Below the pieces are notes generated by a model, which was given only the letters and a program-made list of their open reading frames with translations, made no database searches and was not told where the DNA came from. Shown here piece after piece: positions 13,301 through 21,907 of a stretch of 64,000 bases of DNA. Within the stretch, counting starts at the first letter, position 1. Each line of letters starts with the position of its first letter. A program made the translations under genes and the position numbers. Origin of the DNA: Hexactinellida sp. DTS-2022 (Eukaryota; Porifera; Hexactinellida); the NCBI GenBank assembly GCA_028753945.1, contig JAPNXP010000001.1, positions 13,940,501 through 14,004,500 on the forward strand, in the 5' to 3' direction.

Positions 13301-13531
13301 GAATTAAGAATGCTAGGAGCTTTAGCTGGCATAGACGTCGTCTCCATTATTGCAACCGATAGTGATTGCAATAAGTGGAGACTAGACCATGTGTATATCC
13401 ATGGTCTACTAACAAGTCCAATGGTATGTGATCCAATCTACCATGGTAAAAAATTGGGGATAGTGTATCATTGCATAGACCACCATGTAGGTTCTGAACA
13501 CTTTGATCCGTTTTACTTAGTAGCTCAATGA
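7386..13531 (+). CDS. Helitron replicase-helicase with OTU protease domain (RepHel), two exons
   Basis: This is a rolling-circle transposase that nicks and unwinds DNA. Joining 7386-9135 to 9198-13531 gives 2027 aa with no stop; the join restores the conserved FPRGEDGW motif. The ATG at 7386 (MPPKRK) is chosen because it lies just after the TATA box; an in-frame ATG at 7287 lies upstream of it. Order: nine 23-aa repeats (residues ~70-276); a Cys-rich Helitron N-terminal region (CTFC...CCGQAKVVLP); the HUH nuclease with LPHAH near residue 781 and paired tyrosines in KYLFKY (~916/920); a PIF1-type helicase with GPGGTGKT (~1273), WDEAPM, GGDFRQILPVI and QLYVALSRV; and a C-terminal OTU cysteine protease with DGNCLYRALS (~1882) and WGTDVELR. 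All key residues are present, so it may be active. OTU domains are known in some animal Helitrons. Confidence 0.93.
7592..8212 (+). repeat. 69-bp coding minisatellite, nine copies (23-aa repeats)
   Basis: Nine tandem 69-bp units sit in frame within the RepHel N-terminus, each translating to a variant of QTDGETAARLDNQREYQSAY. Copies are nearly identical in DNA; most variation is Glu-Ser/Glu-Ala and Gly-Glu/Glu-Gln exchanges. The composition is charged and likely helical. Recent expansion or homogenisation is the simplest reading. Confidence 0.95.
9136..9197 (+). other. 62-bp intron in the Helitron gene
   Basis: Donor GTAAGC follows CTCGAG; acceptor TTCTCTTAG precedes GTGAGG. Removing it converts a frame that stops at 9147 into the conserved GEDGWRL motif. 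Presence or absence of splicing would switch between a ~587-residue N-terminal protein (from the 7386 ATG) and the full transposase. Confidence 0.88.
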
Positions 13532-14111
13532 AATAACAACAGCGTCGAAATCCCCCCTGCTGTTCAAAATGGCGTGGCATGACTAACTGTATTCAAATGG
13601 CATGACAACTGTATTCAACATAACCTTAGTCAACAGAAGCAGTTTACTGCTTACTGAATGAAGCGTGATTCCGCTGAGGGATGGAACACTTTTGGCAAAT
13701 GATACCCATATCATGCCAAGAGTGATTCTCTATTGGTGAGCAGCTGTCCAATATGTATTTATTGACAGCTAGAAGCTTTGCTTCCTTCAATGTAAGCTAT
13801 CCCAGCATAGTGATGATTACAGTATATGTATACAGGTATATTGTGAGAGGATTCACTCATCCCAGTGTTACTTCATTAATTGAGCTACTAAGAAGTGCAG
13901 AAAGCAATATCAATATTTATTGTTTTCTGCCCCCCGAGACGACGGATCAAATTAGCGCTCAGGCGTAGGCTCGGGGAAAGGTACAGGACATGTCCCAAGT
14001 GTGTCCGTTCTATTATAGAATAGCCCTGAGGGAACGAACCTATAATTATTTGAATACATAATATACAGTCTTCCTGAGGCTGCAATCTGATTGATTGAAA
14101 ATAAATTCATC
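13532..14111 (+). other. Post-RepHel region, no gene seen
   Basis: Frames here are short. From about 14075 the sequence resembles the Helitron leader near 7225 (TGCAATCTGATTGATTGAAAA), showing that the leader is duplicated within the element or that two elements are joined here. Confidence 0.5.
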
Positions 14112-14175
14112 TAACCAATGATTTGTGCACGTTTTACATTGTATGTTTTTCTTTTAGTACGCCTAACTATAAAAA
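14112..14175 (+). promoter_or_regulatory. Second copy of the Helitron promoter block
   Basis: CCAATGATTTGTG followed by TATAAAAA (14168-14175) matches the layout at 7262-7323, with about the same spacing. It lies 24 bases before an ATG at 14199, so transcription would start at or very near that ATG. Confidence 0.55.
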
Positions 14176-14198
14176 CTTTTTTTACTTATCTGAATAAA

Positions 14199-14993
14199 AT
14201 GGATTTGCGAGACTACATTCAAGCCCGGGAGGACGACCGCGAGGAGGACCGCGACCACGAGGATGACCACGCCCGCGAGGAGGACCGGGACCGCGAGGAG
14301 GACCGGGACCACAAGGAAGACAGCGACCGTGACCGCGAGGAGGACCGCGAGGAGGACCGCGAGGAAGGTCCTCAGCGGCGGGGAGGACAGCGGGGAAGGT
14401 CCTCAGCGGCGGGGAGGACAGCGGGGACAGCAGGGACAGCGAGGACAGTGGGGACAGCGAGGACAGCGGGGACATCGGGGACAGCGAGGACAGCGGGGAC
14501 AGCGGGGACAGCGGGGACAGCGGGGACAGCGAGGACAGCGGGGACAGCGAGGACAGCGGGGACAGCGAGGACAGCGGGGACATCGGGGACAGCGAGGACA
14601 GCGGGGACAGCGAGGACAGCGGGGACATCGGGGACAGCGGGGACAGCGGGGACAGCGGGGACAGCGAGGACAGCGGGGACAGTGGGGACCGCGGTGGACA
14701 GCGGGGACAGCGAGGACAGCGGGGACATCGGGGACAGCGGGGACAGCGAGGACAGCGGGGACATCGGGGACAGCGGGGACAGCGGGGACAGCGGGGACAG
14801 CGAGGACAGCGGGGACAGTGGGGACCGCGGTGGACAGCGGGGACAGCGGGGACAGCGGGGACAGCGAGGACAGCGAGGACAGCGGGGACAGCGGGGACCG
14901 CGGTGGACTCGCAGAGGGAGGGAGGAGAGGAGGGCCCAAGCCTGGAGGGCTAGGGTTATGGGGGTTTTAGAATACGTTATTAATTTAAATTAA
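14199..14993 (+). CDS. Low-complexity protein of unknown function inside the Helitron
   Basis: The frame starts with ATG at 14199 just after the duplicated Helitron promoter and runs 264 codons. The first ~50 residues are dominated by Asp, Glu and Arg (DREEDRD-type runs). The rest is the translation of a 9-bp minisatellite, moving through Gly-Thr-Ala/Arg-Thr-Ala triplets and then Ser-Gly-Asp/Glu-Asp-Ser triplets because 1-base shifts in the DNA change the frame that is read. No family is recognised and there is no catalytic motif. Since a 9-bp repeat is open in several frames on both strands, the open frame itself is weak evidence. The promoter-like start is the main argument for it. It may be a minisatellite caught behind a duplicated leader rather than a true protein. 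Confidence 0.35.
   Translation: MDLRDYIQAREDDREEDRDHEDDHAREEDRDREEDRDHKEDSDRDREEDREEDREEGPQRRGGQRGRSSAAGRTAGTAGTARTVGTARTAGTSGTARTAGTAGTAGTAGTARTAGTARTAGTARTAGTSGTARTAGTARTAGTSGTAGTAGTAGTARTAGTVGTAVDSGDSEDSGDIGDSGDSEDSGDIGDSGDSGDSGDSEDSGDSGDRGGQRGQRGQRGQRGQRGQRGQRGPRWTRRGREERRAQAWRARVMGVLEYVINLN
14387..14906 (+). repeat. 9-bp G-rich minisatellite, ~55 units
   Basis: Units are GGGGACAGC and GAGGACAGC with occasional GGGGACATC and GGGGACAGT. Larger blocks are duplicated, for example the segment ending GGGGACCGCGGTGGAC near 14695, 14835 and 14910. Runs of GGGG every 9 bp on one strand give clear G-quadruplex potential. GC content is far above the surrounding AT-rich DNA. Confidence 0.95.
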
Positions 14994-15123
14994 AATATAA
15001 TATATTGTAATCACAATAATTTTATTATTATACTATTATTATACTATGTATCATATTATATACTCACTATTCTTAATTTATAAATTAATAATAAAGACTA
15101 TATCTACAATTTATTATAAATAA

Positions 15124-15660
15124 TGGTGTGCTGAACACGATTTTCGCGGTTAAAATTTTCTAATATGAATATTTGTTGTTGTTTACACAAAATAGGTAAC
15201 AAATTAATGAAAATTCAAAATCAACCTAGAAGTTAGCTTTCAACGGGTATTGTAGGTAAACAAGTATGCTGAACACGAATTTCGCGTTTAAATTTTATAA
15301 TATGAATATTTGTTGTTGTTGTTGTTGTTTACTCAAAATAGGTAACAAATTAATGAAAATTCAAAATCAACCTAGAAGTTAGCTTTCAACGGGTATTGTA
15401 GGTAAACAAGTATGCTGAACACGAATTTCGCGTTTAAATTTTATAATATGAATATTTGTTGTTGTTGTTGTTGTTTACTCAAAATAGCTAAACAATTTAA
15501 TGAAAATTCATAATCAACCAAGAAGTTAGCTTTCAATGGGTATTATAAGTAAACAAGTGTGCTGAACACGAATTTCGCATTTATAAAATTCTAATATGAG
15601 TATTTGTTGTTCTTGTTGTTTACACAAATAGGTAAACAAATTAATGAAAATTCAAAATCA
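15124..15660 (+). repeat. ~143-bp tandem repeats near the Helitron 3' end (4 copies)
   Basis: TGCTGAACACG recurs at about 15129, 15268, 15413 and 15560, spacing 139-147. Variation comes mainly from a TTG run. An inverted set of four lies at 18530-19075 in a short Helitron with the same 3' end. Placement just inside the terminus fits a subterminal cis element. Confidence 0.9.
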
Positions 15661-15779
15661 TAACGTCCCTTTCTACCATTTCCATGTTAGAAAATGTGAG
15701 GAGTAAGGCCGCACAGCGGCTGTTAACTTGAGGTGCGTAGCACCGATCTGTCGCAAAGCGACCGAGACCGAAGGGCTCG
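15661..15779 (+). other. Helitron 3' terminal hairpin region
   Basis: GC-rich dyads (GGCCGCACAGCGGC, GGTGCGTAGCACC, GTCGCAAAGCGAC) are stacked before the terminal GGGCTCG. Helitron 3' ends normally carry one GC-rich hairpin about 10-12 bp from the terminus that acts as the transposition terminator. Several in a row are unusual. The same set ends the copy at 18409. Confidence 0.65.
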
Positions 15780-16395
15780 TGTTATTGATAGTATTACTAA
15801 TAGCCGAAGCGCCGCCCTCCACCACAAAAAGGCTTCTTGGTAGTTCCTGCAAAATATCATTATGTTAAAACGAACTTGTTATATATGTACCTCTTTAGTG
15901 GTATTTCCACTTGGGAAGTACAGAAGATAACTGTATATTCGAAGTATCATTTGTCAGTATTGGGGCTTAAAGTGTTGTAAAATGAAACTTGAAATTTACG
16001 TGCTTCCTGACCTGACAGTACCAGAATTGTGCAGGGAAAATTATTCTGTCCTGTATAGTTAGATTAGTTGTAAGCTGTGAATTCCAGTTGGTTAGTATCT
16101 TGTTATACTTTGCCTCTGTATTATGTCATGGTGTCCTAGTTCTGGCATGGATTACGATATGATTTGAAAAATGACGGATGTGTAATGTGTAATATGACGG
16201 ATATGAAATGTGAAATATGTGAAATGTGAAATATGTTAAGAATATTGTAAACAGTTGTATTAATATTACGGCACCATAGGAATGAGACTACTGACAACTC
16301 AATGCAAGCTGAAATTTTATTGGTTAAATCATGTCAGCTATAGTAGGGAAATTCAATTGTTGTTTTATTTCATACACAATTGACCCATTGAATTA
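15780..16395 (-). mobile_element. Interior of Helitron family D, split by two insertions
   Basis: Bases 16150-16395 match 38085-38340 (ATATGACGGATGTG repeats, GGAATGAGACTA, ATGTCAGCTATAG, CCCATTGAATTA) in the same orientation. This piece continues the copy whose 3' end is at 6881. It is cut on the right at 16396 by another Helitron. No open gene. Confidence 0.65.
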
Positions 16396-16415
16396 TCTAT
16401 ATATATAAAATACAA

Positions 16416-16479
<64 letters not shown>

Positions 16480-16905
16480 CTCACATCTCCTCTGAGATGC
16501 CTGAACCGATCTGTACCAAATTTTGCATATTATCTAGGAATTATCTCACCACTCCAGATAAGGAATTTTTAAGAAAAATATTCACTTCTTCCCTCCTTAA
16601 AGGTGACAAAACCTTTAGCCAATTAAATTCGAGGGTTTTCCAGTATGGATTAGCATCTAGCATTCAATTAGTATAAAAGGATTTTTATGTCTCTATCAAT
16701 TGTTAAGTGTGCAGTATAGAATGCCTACTGAGACTGTGATTTAATTGGGCGAGAGTAAATTAATTCATCCAATCAGTTATTTGTGTTCAGTATTCCATTA
16801 TGATTTCCCATAATATAAACAACAATTGAATATACATATAGACCAATAAAATTCAACCTTACATTTATGTTGTTGGACAATTTAATAGTCATACCTATTG
16901 CTATA

Positions 16906-17099
16906 CAGTCAGGTCTGTTTATTATGAACAAGAATTCGTCTTCTTAATGTGAAGATTTTTTATTATGAACAAGCCTTATGGTCCCAATTTAACAACTTAC
17001 ATAAGGTTTGTATTAAGTTGAGTTCGCTTATTATGAAGTCTCTCTATTATTAACACAATTTTTGGTCCCTTGAATGTTCATAATAAAAGAACCTGACTA
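16906..17099. mobile_element. pogo/Tigger-like MITE, ~194 bp
   Basis: Inverted ends CAGTCAGGTCTGTTTATTATG and the complement of CATAATAAAAGAACCTGACTA are flanked by TA. The last base has mutated from G to A. It has no coding capacity and is nested in the Helitron at 16396-17346. Confidence 0.75.
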
Positions 17100-17179
17100 T
17101 ATATAGATCGAGTTGACATATTTTGCCAACTTAAGTCATAATTTACATACAAAATCCAAACCTGTTATAAACTATACGT

Positions 17180-17346
17180 ATGCCACTTAAAAAACGTTCG
17201 CATGTTGGTAATGATTGTAAACAAACGCCAAATACAGCGAGAAAGCGATTAAAACGTGAAAATGAAACTTACCACAAAATACAAAGCGGAGTAAAGCGTA
17301 GTAAACTAGCAGAAAAACGCCGCCCGGAGGGCAGCTTTTCGGCTAG
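17180..17346 (+). pseudogene. Truncated start of a Helitron protein
   Basis: ATG at 17180 opens a Lys/Arg-rich frame beginning MPLKKRSHVG and ending at the element's 3' hairpin. Position, the MP(L/P)K(K/R) start and the basic composition match the N-terminus of the intact RepHel at 7386. Everything after the first ~55 codons is missing. This points to an internally deleted derivative of an autonomous Helitron. Confidence 0.6.
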
Positions 17347-17853
17347 TATATTTATATATGCGAAATTAATGTTTAGCATACTTGTTTACCTATTATAACA
17401 TTAGAAGTTCTCAATTCTTTTCAATTCGATTCGCCACTCAATGGAGTTAAATATTCAGTACCACAGTTAATTCCATTTCTGAACGGTAATTACAGTTGTT
17501 CGCTAATTGTACGGTATTTCTCCCAGGAATAGCATGGAATATCATAGCTAAGGAAATATGCGCTCACTTCTTCAGAAAGTACGTGTTAATGCACCTGATT
17601 CTATTCATTTCCAAATTCAATGGATAAACACCCAGCAATATATGAAACAATGGGATGTCTCCTAATCAGATCCTTTTGTATCCTAGCCAGGAATTCATAA
17701 ACTCTTTGCTTTCATTGTTTCTATTTTATTACAGGGCCTCTCTATTGATTCTCAATTTTACAGGAATGCAAACGTAGAAAATCCACACAAATACAATCTA
17801 TTGTTCTAGGGAATTCTACTTTTGTAGGTATTCCGATATTGTCATTAGATGCA
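17347..17853. other. Intergenic, no gene seen
   Basis: The first ~60 bases resemble one unit of the Helitron subterminal repeat (GCATACTTGTTTACC). The rest is unremarkable AT-rich sequence. Confidence 0.5.
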
Positions 17854-18225
17854 CTAGCCTTGCGACGGATTAGTCGGCATAAACAGTTGGGATGCGATCC
17901 CCAATTATAGCCTCTTACAATTCTACGGGTTGCAGCTTAGCTGTTAAATACTTCCCGATATACAGTATTAGTCGTGTAGAGCCATTCCCGAGCTTTCTAA
18001 CCAAACTGTATGGCACTCTTCCCTGCATATCCCTTCCTCCATGCTTTTGCCATCAGCGGTAGTTTTTATGCTTACTGGTTTATGACAAAGGATTGCCTCG
18101 GGTCACCAATGCGGGATCCAACAACGTTAATGTTATCCCCTCGAGGGACAACCATGCATTTTGGAATCTGCATTCGTTTTGCCTTGCAGTTTTATTACAT
18201 TGCAGGTTTCAGTGTTGTTACGATC
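17854..18225 (-). mobile_element. Helitron family C, truncated copy (3' part)
   Basis: The minus-strand 3' end is CTAG (17854-17857) followed by T, with a CGTCGCAAGG-type hairpin. About 370 bp match the complete copy at 37092-37971. The match fades near 18225, so the 5' part is lost. Confidence 0.75.
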
Positions 18226-18408
18226 CTAAATATTGATCCTATCGCCTGTCAATATATTAGTAGTTAATTGCCACGTCGCTTTGCTGAAGTAATATGGAAA
18301 TATTTTCATGATACATTTGTTACGGATATATAGTGGCTATTTACAGATTACTGATAACATATACTATATAAGTCATTATAGCAAGCCCACCTACAAAACT
18401 TCTTTATA

Positions 18409-19221
18409 CGAGCCCTTCGGTCTCGGTCGCTTTGCGACAGATCGGTGCTACCCACCTCAAGTTAACGGCCGCTGTGCGGCCTTACTCCTCACACTTTCTA
18501 CCATGGAAATGGTAGAAAGGGACGTTATGATTTTGAATTTTCATTAATTTGTTTACCTATTTGTGTAAACAACAACAACAACAAATACTCATATTAGAAT
18601 TTTATAAATGCGAAATTCGTGTTCAGCACACTTGTTTACTTATAATTCCCATTGAAAGCTAACTTCTAGGTTGATTTTGAATTTTCATTAAATTGTTTAG
18701 CTATTTTGAGTAAACAACAACAACAACAAATATTCATATTATAAAATTTAAACGCGAAATTCGTGTTCAGCATACTTGTTTACCTACAATACCCGTTGAA
18801 AGCTAACTTCTAGGTTGATTTGAATTTTCATTAATTTGTTTACCTATTTTGTGTAAACAACAACAACAAATATTCATATTAGAAAATTTTAACCGCGAAA
18901 TTCGTGTTCAGCACACTTGTTTACCTATAATACTCGTTGAAAGCTAACTTCTAGGTTGATTTTGAATTTTCATTAATTTGTTTACCTATTTTGTGTAAAC
19001 AACAACAACAAATATTAATATGAGAAATTTATAAACGCGAAATTCGTGTTCAGCATACTTGTTTACCCCTTGTAACTTTTGTTTACCAATTATAACATTT
19101 GAAAGTTAGTTTATATCTCATATATAACTGCGGTTTCTATTCCCCCATCACTTTAATACAATCCGGACAAACAAACAAACACACACACACACACACACAC
19201 AACAATCGAGATTTAATAATA
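18409..19221 (-). mobile_element. Non-autonomous Helitron sharing the big element's 3' end
   Basis: Read on the minus strand: the 5' end is TATTATTAAATCTCG directly abutting another Helitron's terminal CTCG. A TG/TTTG microsatellite, the four ~143-bp repeats and the multi-hairpin 3' end follow, finishing GGGCTCG with T at 18408. It contains no transposase gene. Its 3' half is an inverted copy of 15124-15779. Confidence 0.75.
18530..19075 (-). repeat. ~143-bp tandem repeats (4 copies), inverted relative to 15124-15660
   Basis: GTTCAGCA recurs at 18621, 18764, 18905 and 19048, spacing 141-143. The sequence is the reverse complement of the array in the large Helitron. Confidence 0.9.
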
Positions 19222-20944
19222 CGAGCCCTTCGCCTCGGTCGCTTCGCGACGGATCACTCTCTCACAAAAGTCGCTTCGCGACTTTTGTTCGTTCGTGTTA
19301 GGCACTACGCAATACAATTAACGGCCGCTTCGCGGCCTTTCCCTCCCCAAAAGCAATCACATTAATAATGAGTTTTAGTAGCTCAATAAATTTCAGTTGC
19401 ACGATAAGAAAGCTCGAATCAAAATAATACTAAAAGAAAAACAGGCAATAGAATAGACAAATGATTGATTGGTTAAATGAATTTATTTTCAATCAATCAA
19501 ATTGGAGCCTCAGAAAATATTTCTATTATGCACAATCTATTTATACTAATTGAAGAAATCTGCTAATCCATACTAATAAAGCCTCGAATTTAATTAGCTA
19601 ACAATTTTTGTCACCTTCAAACATAGACTACTTAAATAGAAGGACTAGTATCTGACAACCTCGGATTGCGGAACTTGGGTCCCAAGTTCAATTTGGGTCC
19701 CATCATATCTTGGGTTGTACACATGCTAGAACCTTCATCTTGGTGTCTAACATGGGATTTTTAGGGATGAAAAATCAATTTATTACACTTTTGACCTTTT
19801 ACGACGTCACCTAAAGGTCATTTTAACACAAATAGTCTTTATTAATATGCATATATTTCTATGATCAGAGTTGTTTGAAGAAACTACAAGACCTACGGGG
19901 CTAATTTTTTGCATGCAGGGGTATTTTGTGTCTGGCTCGGAAAAGTTCGAGTGTTAAACCAAAATTCACACCTACAATGTAATTATGACGTCATTGTCAC
20001 CTTTTCGAAAATGTGAAAATCCATAAATTAGCTTATAACTCACGCTCCATGAGAGATAGAAACGTGAAAAATTAATACAACATGTATATTAACAGTACCT
20101 ACATATCTCCCACCAACATATATCCCAAAAGAGGTAAAAGATTACTCATTTTCTAATCAAACGTATTTTCTAATTAATACGTCATCATGATAATGCAAAA
20201 ATTGGAAAATAAGCAAGCATATTTGTGATTTTGGTGGGAGATATGTAGGTACTGTTAATATACATGTTGTATTAATTTTTCACGTTTCTATCTCTAATGG
20301 AGCGTGAGTTATAGGCTAATTTGTGGATCTTCACATTTTCGAAAAGGTGACAATGACGTCATAATTACATTGTAGGTGTGAATTTTGGTTTAACACTCGA
20401 ACTTTTCCGAGCCAGACCCAAAATACCCCTGCATGCAAAAAATTAGCCCCGTAGGTCTTGTAGTTTCTTCAATCAACTCTGATCATAGAAATATATGCAT
20501 ATTAATAAAGACTATTTGTGTTAAAATGACCTTTAGGTGACGTCGTAAAAGGTCAAAAGTGTAATAAATTGATTTTTCATCCCTAAAAATCCCATGTTAG
20601 ACACCAAGATGAAGGTTCTAGCATGTGTACAACCCAAGATATGATGGGACCCAAATTGAACTTGGGACCCAAGTTCCGCAATCCGAGGTTGTCAGATACT
20701 AGTCCTTCTATTTAAGTAGTCTATGCCTTCAAATGTAAATATTTCTCTTCAAAAACCAATAGATCGTTGCGCAGTACAAAATTACCCTTGTATACAAATT
20801 TTCAGCTTTCTAGGACTCGTAGTCTTTCCAATTAATTCTGGACAAACAAACAAACAAACAAACAAACAAACAAACAAACAAACAAACAAACAAACAAACA
20901 AACAAACAAACAAACAAACTCACAACAATTCCTCTTTTTATAGA
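19222..20944 (-). mobile_element. Non-autonomous Helitron (family F), split by a foldback element
   Basis: The minus-strand 5' end TCTATAAAAAGAGG (20944, or 4-8 bp beyond because of a TCTA run) nearly matches the large Helitron's 5' end. The leader and TTTG microsatellite follow, and the 3' end has TCGCGAAGCGA hairpins and GGGCTCG at 19222. Removing the 1104-bp insertion and its 8-bp repeat leaves about 610 bp. Confidence 0.8.
19622..20725. mobile_element. 1104-bp foldback element with 8-bp target duplication
   Basis: Two near-perfect inverted arms of ~495 bp (from 19622 and ending 20725) surround a loop of ~110 bp near 20117-20228. Ends are CATAGACTACTTAAATAG and its complement. CCTTCAAA is duplicated on both sides (19614-19621 and 20726-20733). 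No coding capacity. 8-bp duplications occur in hAT, P and Merlin elements; the terminal bases do not decide which. Confidence 0.9.
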
Positions 20945-21779
20945 TAGATAGATACTACATTTCGAGTGTATTTTACATTAGTGCTCCCTATCTGAGGAAT
21001 TTTCAGCTGCGCGAACTTCAGGATCAAGGAGTGTTTTTATTTTCAACATTTTATTGTGCCATAAACGATTTATGGCACACATTTCCTTAGGTCTATGTTG
21101 CATCTTCGATGAGTTGCCCGGGTTTGTAGAAGGTTCCATTGAATGTTTAACAAAAAATTTTTGTTTAAGTATGTGCAGGGACTTCAGTAATATAGGGACT
21201 GTAAACTTCGTTTGACGGTAAAATTAGCGTAGGCCTAAAACAGTATTGTTAATTATTGATATCCCGTAATCCGCTAATGCTAGACACAGGAAATGTATTA
21301 TTGTCGTATAGGAAGTCATATTTTGGGAGTCCAACGGTCATATTGGTTTATCGAAAATATCTGTGGAATGTAAGTTATGCGATGTTCACACCTTTCCATA
21401 TATGGTAATATTGTTAAAATCTCGAGATTAGTTAACTTTATACATAAGAAGAGAAATTTCATAATTAAATGTGACAAAATATGTTAGCGAATTAAAATCG
21501 AGAGTTTGTTAGTATGGATTAAGTAGACTTCATTCAATTAATATAAATAGACTGTGCATAATGGTTCGCCTTTTCGAGCGCTTTGGGGGATGGTTGAAAG
21601 GGCCCTAGCCATTACGATATTCAAAGTCTATATTGGGGAATCAAATCTAGGAATAATATCATATGAAAATAAAATGTATTTGAATAATGCAAATGGATAA
21701 TGCACAAATGCGATCACAAGACAATGTAAGACGAAAATAGTGATGGTTTCCATACATAGACATTCTTGCTGAAACACTA
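20945..21779. other. No gene seen; one Helitron leader fragment
   Basis: Bases 21441-21565 (plus strand) resemble the Helitron leader (ATATGTTAGCGAATTAAAATCG, in pieces). The remainder is unique AT-rich DNA with no recognisable feature. Confidence 0.5.
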
Positions 21780-21787
21780 TATAAATA
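21780..21787 (+). promoter_or_regulatory. TATA box of the secreted-peptide gene
   Basis: TATAAATA lies 121 bp upstream of the ATG at 21908. The expected start of transcription is near 21811, giving an AT-rich leader of about 100 bases. Confidence 0.45.
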
Positions 21788-21907
21788 CTAGTTACATAAG
21801 CAGATATAATCAGTTAATCACAACTAAACAGGTCTGGAATACACAAATATACCATAGATACACCATAGATATATTTATTCCCTCTTTCCATTAGAAATCA
21901 ATACAGA

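Larger units (their letters stand above)
6983..15779 (+). mobile_element. Full-length autonomous Helitron, 8.8 kb
   Basis: The 5' end is TCTATATAAAAAGAGG preceded by A at 6982. A TTTG microsatellite and a conserved leader follow. The element carries the Rep-helicase gene (7386-13531), a second small transcription unit (14199-14993), a 4-copy ~143-bp repeat (15124-15660), and a 3' end with GC-rich hairpins finishing GGGCTCG, followed by T at 15780. It sits inside a minus-strand family D Helitron, pieces of which lie on both sides, and this supports the boundaries. The terminal CTCG differs from the usual CTRR, but the same terminus recurs at 18409, 19222 and 36703. The 14-kb leader duplicate could instead mean that a second, shorter Helitron is fused on. 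Confidence 0.75.
16396..17346 (+). mobile_element. Non-autonomous Helitron (family E), 951 bp
   Basis: It starts TCTATATATATAAAA after A at 16395 and has a TCTG microsatellite (16418-16479). It contains the Helitron leader (CGAGGGTTTTCC, CCAATCAGTTATTTGTG). It ends with hairpin CGCCGCCCGGAGGGCAGC and GGCTAG, followed by T at 17347. This is a textbook pair of ends. It carries only a truncated start of a Helitron gene and a pogo-like MITE. Confidence 0.85.

Noticed and set aside
14182-14939. Several long minus-strand and alternate-frame open frames (Ser-Pro-Leu, Val-Pro-Ala, Pro-Arg-Cys repeats)
   Set aside because: A 9-bp repeat without stops is open in all frames; these are translations of the same minisatellite.
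16418-16479. TCTG, TTTG, CAAA and CA microsatellites as independent features (also 7005-7038, 20840-20918, 19178-19201)
   Set aside because: They are the usual simple-repeat part of the Helitron 5' leaders and are described with those elements.
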